A DNA stretch of 38,169 nucleotides. It comes from Haplomitrium mnioides (taxonomy: Eukaryota; Marchantiophyta; Haplomitriopsida; Calobryales). The stretch is taken from positions 62,246 through 100,414 of the forward strand of contig JBNGIS010009619.1 of NCBI GenBank assembly GCA_049999725.1, read 5' to 3'. The notes beneath the pieces were generated by a model. The model made no database searches. It was not told the DNA's origin and saw only the letters and a program-made list of their open reading frames with translations. A program made the position numbers and the translations under genes. This document shows positions 32,395-38,169 of this stretch, piece after piece. How positions within the stretch are numbered: position 1 is the first letter of the stretch; every line of letters starts with the position of its first letter.

Positions 32395-33600
32395 ATGGCT
32401 GGAGTTTTCAAAGGCAAGAAGAGGTTAGAATTTCAAGATTCATGTTCATAGAGAAGTGTTTCTTCCGACCGCCAACTAGGGATTGTTTCAAATTGCAGTT
32501 CTGTAGGGGAAAGGAATGGAATATCCAAAGCATCAAGTGTGATGGCGAGTATTTTGGGGAAAAAGATGGAGTTTGTTGATTTAGATAGCTCTATCCAAGA
32601 AGATCAAGCAAGTGAACCCTATGTATACATAAGATGAGAGATTGAAACATAGAGTCAATGAGTGAATCCATTGCATATATAGGAACAAGAGGTGAACAAG
32701 TTGCTCGCAAAGGATCAAAGAATGAATTCAATGCTCACATAGGATTGAAGACTCAACCTTCTACATGCACTTGATCTTTGTTGCAGGTCAAGTGGTCAAA
32801 GTTGAATCTTTCTTTTGACTACTCCAACAAATCAACAAACGAACATTCAAGTAACAATTTTCAAATAGTTTTGGACCTTTCTTCGTCATCATCATATGAA
32901 GACCTTGATATTCAAGATCCAAATGTGTTTGTCCAAAACACAAAAAGCATAGAATCTATAGATGAATTCAATTTTGGAGATGATTCGCTTTCATCGATAA
33001 CACCACTCAAACAACGAGTGATTTCTAATCAAATTAAACCTCTTAATGAGATTGAGAAATCTTTAAGAAACCAAATTATTTTGGAGGCATCTTCATATGA
33101 TAGTTTGGGAAATGATTCTAGCAAAGAGTCTCAATCAATCAACATTTCGTTGGAGTTATCGCCATGGGCACCGATTATGCTATAGAAAACATTTCCAAAT
33201 ATTCAAGGTATTGATAAAGATTCCGTTTTGGCATGGTCTAGTTCTCTTAATCCTAAAGGTGGTCTTCATCCTTCAAAGAGAGATGTTGGCATGTTGGAAA
33301 TAGAGAATTATCTGCTAAAGGAGTATTTGTGCGAGAATGGATAGACAACTTTTTTCAGGGACACTACAAGAGAATGCCCACTCACAGAGTTTTTAACCTA
33401 CCCAATAATTTTACAAAATGGCAAGTTTATAACTACTACACAACTTATTTAAATAGAAAGATCCTGATTGCATTCTTAGTTTTTTGGGTTTTACAAAACA
33501 TTGGAGAACTCATTTTCCAAATGTTAAAATTCCAAACACAATAGATTTGTTGTTTGTGAAACATGCACAGAAATAAAATCATTGCGAGAAAAATCTGTAT
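32395..33600 (+). pseudogene. Unrecognised broken gene C
   Basis: The ATG at 32395 opens MAGVFKGKKRLEFQDS. The frame has one TAG and then stays open to KKMEFVDLDSSIQEDQ near 32600. After a stretch of palindrome words that ends in TTGTTGCAG (an intron-like 3' end at about 32787), an open Ser/Asp/Asn-rich stretch follows (from 32788: VKWSKLNLSFDYSNKSTNEH) to a TAG at 33183. The same frame continues to NPKGGLHPSKRDVGMLEIEN, then a frameshift leads to VREWIDNFFQGHYKRMPTHR and NFTKWQVYNYYTTYLNRK. The acidic N-terminal part and aromatic-rich C-terminal part do not match a family I know. Confidence 0.4.
32610..32750. repeat. CTATG-type palindrome words in the intron-like part of gene C
   Basis: CCCTATGTATACATAAGATG, CATTGCATATATAGGA and CAATGCTCACATAGGA occur about 55-60 bp apart with the linker GAAxxA...GTGAA. 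The word is CTATG-YRYR-CATAGG, a relative of the CATG-YRYR-CATGG word of copies A and B. Confidence 0.65.
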
Positions 33601-35349
33601 TGGATTCCGACAAAGGTAACAAATTTCTTCTTGTTTGAAACTTATTGTTAATATATGTTTTTGTTCGAGACTCAAAGCTTACTTTTAGAGATGTTATGCT
33701 TTCTCAACTTAGTGTGAAAAGATATTTAATTTGTTAACTTGTTCAACAAACAAGATTTGAGTAAAATAAACCTTAGCAACTTGAGTTGTGAGACCATAGT
33801 CTATGCTCACATAGGGTCTATTGCTTTTAACTTGAATCCAAACCTTGTCGAGAGTTGATTAAGGTGAGCAAATGGATTTGATTGTTGGTGGTAACCTTAG
33901 CGTTGAATCAATTTTTGCTTTTGTTGTTTTGAATCAAGAACCCATTGCTAGATAAAGAATAGAAAAAGTTGTTTTTGATGTTTGCAAATCTTATACGTAC
34001 ATAGGTTTTGTTCTTGTTTCTTTCAAATCCAGTCGCAACAACAGCCAAAGAAAGCCAAGATATTGGTGTTATTGCTTTTGGTCCTATGCGCCCATGAAGA
34101 TCAGTTATTGTCTTCGTTGATCCTATGCGTACATAGGATGTGTTATTATTTTTTTGTCCTTTGCAAACAAATAGTCCAAGCTAACTTTGAAATTGAAGTT
34201 CCAGTTTGTCACCTTTTGTTCGCAAATCTTGTTTTTCTCCTTTCAAAACTTTTGCTTATTTAAAGTCAAAGACAAGTACTTATTGTGAATGTTATTCAAA
34301 TTCTCTTATATTTAAATTTACTAAAGTTTGTTTTTAGTCTTTTTATAAATTATCACTTCTACCAATCCAAACATTTGTTTAAGTTGATTTTATATTCTTA
34401 GAACCTGAGGTTGTCTTTTGAAGTTCCAAACATCAGCACATTTTTTACTGAACTACTTTAATCTCTTTGGTGCTTTGTGTCATAGCACAAGGTGAACATT
34501 CCAACCCAAAAATGCGCAACCAAAGTTAGAACCACACAAGAACTACATAGAAATTTGCTCTTAAATTGTTTTAGCAACTTTTCCAAATTCTTTTAAGGGT
34601 TCTGACACTACACTCTATCAATTCAGAGATAGAATGCTTTCTTTCTCAAGGTTTGACAACCCTTAATCACAACAAAAATTAATAGTTCTTAGAATTTTGC
34701 ATAATAAACATTAGCCAAGAATTACACAAGCTTTATGATTAACATTTCTAAGACAAGAAAGCTAACATATAGGCAGATTTTAAACCAAAATTGTTTCAAA
34801 AACACCCCTACAAAACTAGTCATCCAACTTGCTTGGAACTTTCAAGTCAACATTCCAGTGACCACCTTCATTATACCAATTTCCTTCCTTCAAGCTAGAT
34901 ATTCAAGCCTCTCCAACCTGATATATCCCAAAGGCTAATGCTTAAAACACAACCTTGGAACGATCCTCCTCGATCTTACATCCAAGTATTGTTCCCTTAA
35001 ACACCCATTCCTCTGCCTACTTGTGAAATACCACACCTATTCTATAACCACATACAATTCTGCACAACACTTTGCTCTATTGTAGTCAACCAACTAGTAT
35101 CCACAAGTTGGATAATCACAAGACTTTCGTGTTCTCTTAGTATTCAACAATTGATCACATGCGTACAAACAAAAAAACAAAAAAGACTCAAGCAGACTAG
35201 ATTACTTCTCAAAACATTCCCAAAAATTTACAATCAGGAATTTAGATTCTATATCTAAAAGCAGAATACATCCAAGCACCCTCTAGCATGTCCTTCTCTA
35301 ATGCAATCTTCCTAGTTTCACAAACTGAAAATTTGTATTGCACTTGTTA
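33601..35349. other. AT-rich, mostly noncoding DNA with further palindrome words
   Basis: 33785-34140 carries CTATGCTCACATAGGG, TATACGTACATAGG, CCTATGCGCCCATG and CCTATGCGTACATAGGA. The first and last are near-perfect inverted repeats. 34160-35349 is AT-rich and then C/A-rich with no recognisable gene. Confidence 0.45.
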
Positions 35350-36717
35350 TCCCCTAGGCAGATCTAGTCTAGGGCTTGGCCTTTGACATATAAATTCCAT
35401 AAGGCAGACCTAGTCTAGGGCTTGGCCTTCGGCATATAAATTCCATAGGGTGGGTTGTCTTTCGACATATAGACTCCATAGGGCAGGTTATCTTTCAACT
35501 CTAGGGCTTGGCCTTCGACAAATAAATTCCATAGGGCACACCTAGTGTAGGGCTTGGCATATAAATTCCATAGGGTGGGTTGTCTTTCAACATATAAATT
35601 CCATAGGGCAGGTTGTCCTTCAACTCTAGGGCTTGGCCCTCCACATATAAATTTCATAGGGCGGACCTAGTCTAGGGCTTGGCCTTCGACACATAAATTC
35701 CATAGGGTGGGTTGTCTTTCGACATGTAAATTCCATAGAGCAGGTTGTTCTTCAACACTAGACGTCTTTGACATATATAGGGCAGACCTAGTCTAGGGCT
35801 TGGCCTTGGACATATAAATTCCATAAGGTGGGTTGTCTTTCGACATATAAATTCCGTAGGGCAGGTTGTCCTTCAACACTAGATGCCTTCGACATATAAA
35901 TTCCATAGGGCAGGTTGTCCTTCAACTCTAGACGCCTTCGACATATAAATTCCATTAAGGTAGGTTGTCCTTCGTAGGGTAGGTTGTCCTTCAACATATA
36001 AATTCCTTCAACACTAGACGTCTTTGACATATAAATTCCATAGGGTGGGTTGTCCTTCGACATATAAATTCCATAGAGCAGACCTAGTATAGGGCTTGGC
36101 CTTCGATATATAAATTCCATAGGGTGGGTTGTCCTTCGACATATAAATTCCATAGAGCAGACCTAGTATAGAGCTTGGCCTTTGATATATAAATTCCATA
36201 GGGTGGGTTGTCTTTTGACATATAAATTCCATAGGGCAGGTTGCCCTTCAACACTAGATGACTTCCACATTTAAATTCTATAGGGCAGGTTGTCCTTCAA
36301 CACTAGACGCCTTCGACATATAAATTCCATAGTACCTAGTCTAGGGACCTATGGGTTGTCTTTCGACATTTAAATTCCATAAGGTGGGTTGTCTTTTGTA
36401 GGGTGGGTTGTCCTTCGACATATAAATTCCTTCAACACTAGACGCCTTCGACATATAAATTCCATAGGGTGGGTTGTCCTTCAACATATAAATTCCATAG
36501 AGCAGACCTAGTCTAGGGCTTGGCCTTCGACATATAAATTCCATAGGGTGGGTTGTCTTTCGACATATAAATNNNNNNNNNNTTCGACATATAAATTCCA
36601 TAGGGTGGGTTGTCTTTCGACATATAAATTCCATAGGGTGGGTTGTCCTTCAACACTAGACGCCTTCAACATATAAATTCCATAGGGTGGGTTGTCCTTT
36701 GACATATAAATTCCATA
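35350..36717. repeat. Compound satellite of 33-, 46- and 49-bp units
   Basis: All units start ACATATAAATTCCATAGGG. The 33-bp unit continues TGGGTTGTCTTTCG, the 46-bp unit CAGACCTAGTCTAGGGCTTG, and the 49-bp unit CAGGTTGTCCTTCAACACTA plus GACGCCTTCG. About 30 units are visible in irregular order. On the minus strand the 33-bp unit codes an 11-residue repeat (PYGIYMSKDNP), which explains the open frames of up to 121 codons; the 46- and 49-bp units shift the frame, so I do not call a protein. Confidence 0.93.
36573..36582. other. Assembly gap (10 N)
   Basis: Ten unresolved bases inside the satellite. The round number suggests a placeholder of unknown true length, so the array may be longer than shown. 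Confidence 0.95.
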
Positions 36718-37150
36718 GGGCAGGTTGTTCTTCAACACTAGTCTAGTGTAGAGGTTGGCTGGCCTTCAACAATTAGATTAGTTTTTTTCCGTTTATTATT
36801 AGCAATTATTAATCTTGGAATCTCCATAGGGCAGGTTGTCCTTCAACACTAGTCTAGTGTAGAGGTTGGCTGGCCTTCAACAATTAGATTAGTTTTTTTC
36901 CATTTATTATTAGCAATTATTAATCTTGGAATCTCCATAGGTCAGGTTGTCCTTCAACACTAGTGTAGTGTAGAGGTTGGGTGGCCTTCAACAATTAGAT
37001 TAGTTTTCTTCCATTCATTATTAGCAATTGTTAATCTTGGAATCTCCATAGGTCAGGTTGTCCTTCAACACTAGTGTAGTGTAGAGGTTGGGTGGCCTTC
37101 AACAATTAGATTAGTTTTCTTCTATTCATTATTAGCAATTATTAATCTTG
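36718..37150. repeat. 111-bp tandem repeat, 3.9 copies
   Basis: Copies start at 36718, 36829, 36940 and 37051 at an exact spacing of 111. The unit starts GGGCAGGTTGTCCTTCAACA, which is shared with the 49-bp satellite unit. It continues CTAGTGTAGAGGTTGG, CAATTAGATTAGTTTT, TTATTATTAGCAATTATTAA and TCTTGGAATC. A fifth copy lies at 37545-37643. Confidence 0.95.
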
Positions 37151-37540
37151 GAATCATAGACTTCCTTCCACTTCTTTTAAACTTTTTGAGTTTCAATAAG
37201 AGCCTGAACTCTGTCATCCTTTAGCTTAATCAAATCCATCATCCTTCTTAATAAAATCTCCTCATTTGGCATACGTTCCTCTTGAGCAATTCTTATATAA
37301 GGCACATCCCACTCCACCGATACCAAGGAATGAGTACCCTAGACCAAATAAAATGAGGTTTGTTCATATTCACCTTCACTTCTATTATGTACACTCACAA
37401 AGCTAAGTGCAAATTCCTATCCTAACCTGATGAGTACCTCGAACAAATCTTTGTCAATATTTTTCATAATACTCCATTAACTCTTTCGGTGTGTCCATTA
37501 GCTTTTGGATTGTAAGGAGTTTCCCTCCTATGTTTAATGG
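37151..37540 (-). pseudogene. Ty3/gypsy integrase fragment, tandem copy 1
   Basis: Minus-strand frames read the end of the integrase core (PKANGHTERVN, with the catalytic Glu of DDE preserved, about 37520-37485), then SLVSVEWDV and RIAQEE..MPNEE (about 37330-37270), and Lys/Arg-rich text near the 3' end. This is the C-terminal integrase region of plant Ty3/gypsy elements (compare PFxLVYG..ALVPxEF...RIAxE). Stops and frameshifts break it, and the part before the Glu motif is missing at the junction near 37540. Confidence 0.75.
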
Positions 37541-37544
37541 ATTG

Positions 37545-37643
37545 TAGGGAGTTGTCCTTCAACACTAGTCTAGTGTAGAGGTTGGCTGGCCTTCAACAAT
37601 TAGATTAGTTTTTTCCGTTTATTATTAGCAATTATTAATCTTG
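37545..37643. repeat. Fifth copy of the 111-bp unit, between integrase copies
   Basis: GTTGTCCTTCAACACTAGTC to TTAATCTTGG. It is colinear with 37057-37150, so the unit plus integrase fragment forms a larger tandem duplication of about 493 bp. Confidence 0.9.
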
Positions 37644-38169
37644 GAATCATAGACTTCCTTCCGCTTCTTCTGAACTTTTTGAGTTTCAATAAGATCCTGA
37701 ACTCAGTCGTCCTTCAACTTAATCAAATTCATCATCCTTCTTAATAAAATCTCCTCATTCGGCATATGTTCCTCTTGAGCAATTCTTATATAAGACACAT
37801 CCCACTCCATCGATACCAAGGAATGAGTATCCTAAACCAAATAAAATGGGATCTGTTCATATTCACGTTCTCTTCTATTCTGTACGCTCACAAAGCTGAG
37901 TACAACTTCCTATCCAACCTAATGAGTACCCTGAACAAATCTTTGTCAATATTTTTCATAATACTCTATTAACTCTTTTGATGTGTCTATTAGCTTTTGG
38001 ATTATAGGCAGTTGTCTTCCTATGTTTAATGAGATATGTATCGGTAAGGCACTAAATTACCTCATTCAAAAAATGAGTCCCCCTTGTCACTGATCAGTTC
38101 CAAATGACAACCAAACCACATAATAATATTCTCAAACAAGAAATTAGCAACTTCCAATGCTCCATCTCT
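37644..38169 (-). pseudogene. Ty3/gypsy integrase fragment, tandem copy 2 (runs off the window)
   Basis: Minus strand, from the window end: VANFLFENIIMWFGCHLEL, then ISDKGD with the second catalytic Asp (about 38100-38080; usual text SDRGTHF), TTAYNPKANRHIKRVN (about 38025-37980), DRKLYSAL (about 37915), and THSLVSMEWDV with RIAQEEHMPNEE (about 37830-37760). Where copy 1 keeps TERVN, this copy reads IKRVN, so the catalytic Glu is replaced by Lys. A TGA near 37965, a frameshift near 38060 and others show decay. The element's 5' part lies beyond the right end of the window. Confidence 0.8.

Noticed and set aside
36718-37150. Tandem LTRs as the source of the 111-bp units
   Set aside because: Units lack TG...CA ends and flanking target duplications, and no PBS or polypurine tract is adjacent.

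Overview
The window looks like repeat-rich nuclear DNA of a vascular plant. It holds no intact gene of known function. It is built from LTR retrotransposon remains, minisatellite and satellite arrays, a pentatricopeptide-repeat (PPR) relic, and decayed multi-exon genes of a family I do not recognise. The wording of the PPR relic and the low gene density suggest a large-genome lineage such as a fern, but that assignment is weak. A run of 10 N at 36573-36582 shows this is an assembly with a gap inside a tandem array.

Layout. (1) 1-5600: a 28-bp minisatellite, decayed coding traces without a recognisable family, a frameshifted PPR relic, and short local duplications. (2) 5600-16241: a nest of minus-strand Ty1/copia elements. 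An older copia (5' LTR 16028-16241, PBS, long leader, gag, protease fragment at 5600-5841) is split between gag and protease by a younger copia at 5842-13668. The younger one has an intact 5' LTR, a tRNA-Met-like PBS, gag, protease, integrase and RNase H, but no reverse transcriptase core, and its 3' LTR is truncated. It is bounded by CACAG/CATAG target duplications. Its leader is in turn interrupted by about 3 kb of GC-rich, G-box-studded DNA (about 9070-12150). (3) 16250-20262 (plus) and 28094-32190 (minus): two diverged copies, in inverted orientation, of an unrecognised multi-exon gene. They share TATA spacing, GT-AG introns, palindrome-rich introns and a small convergent reading frame at the 3' end. 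(4) 20263-28090, between the two copies: AT-rich DNA, a CT-rich block with possible retroelement traces, an AC microsatellite, a 64-bp tandem array, and a 1.5-kb satellite full of TTCTAGAA heat-shock-element cores. (5) 32250-34150: another unrecognised, broken gene with its own family of palindromic words. (6) 35350-38169: a compound satellite of 33/46/49-bp units that grades into 111-bp units and then into two tandem fragments of a minus-strand Ty3/gypsy integrase.

The genes do not form a pathway. The most unusual part is the inverted pair of unknown genes with palindrome-word introns. The best-resolved history is the nested copia insertion, where the outer element's reading frame matches across the inserted element once one target duplication is removed.
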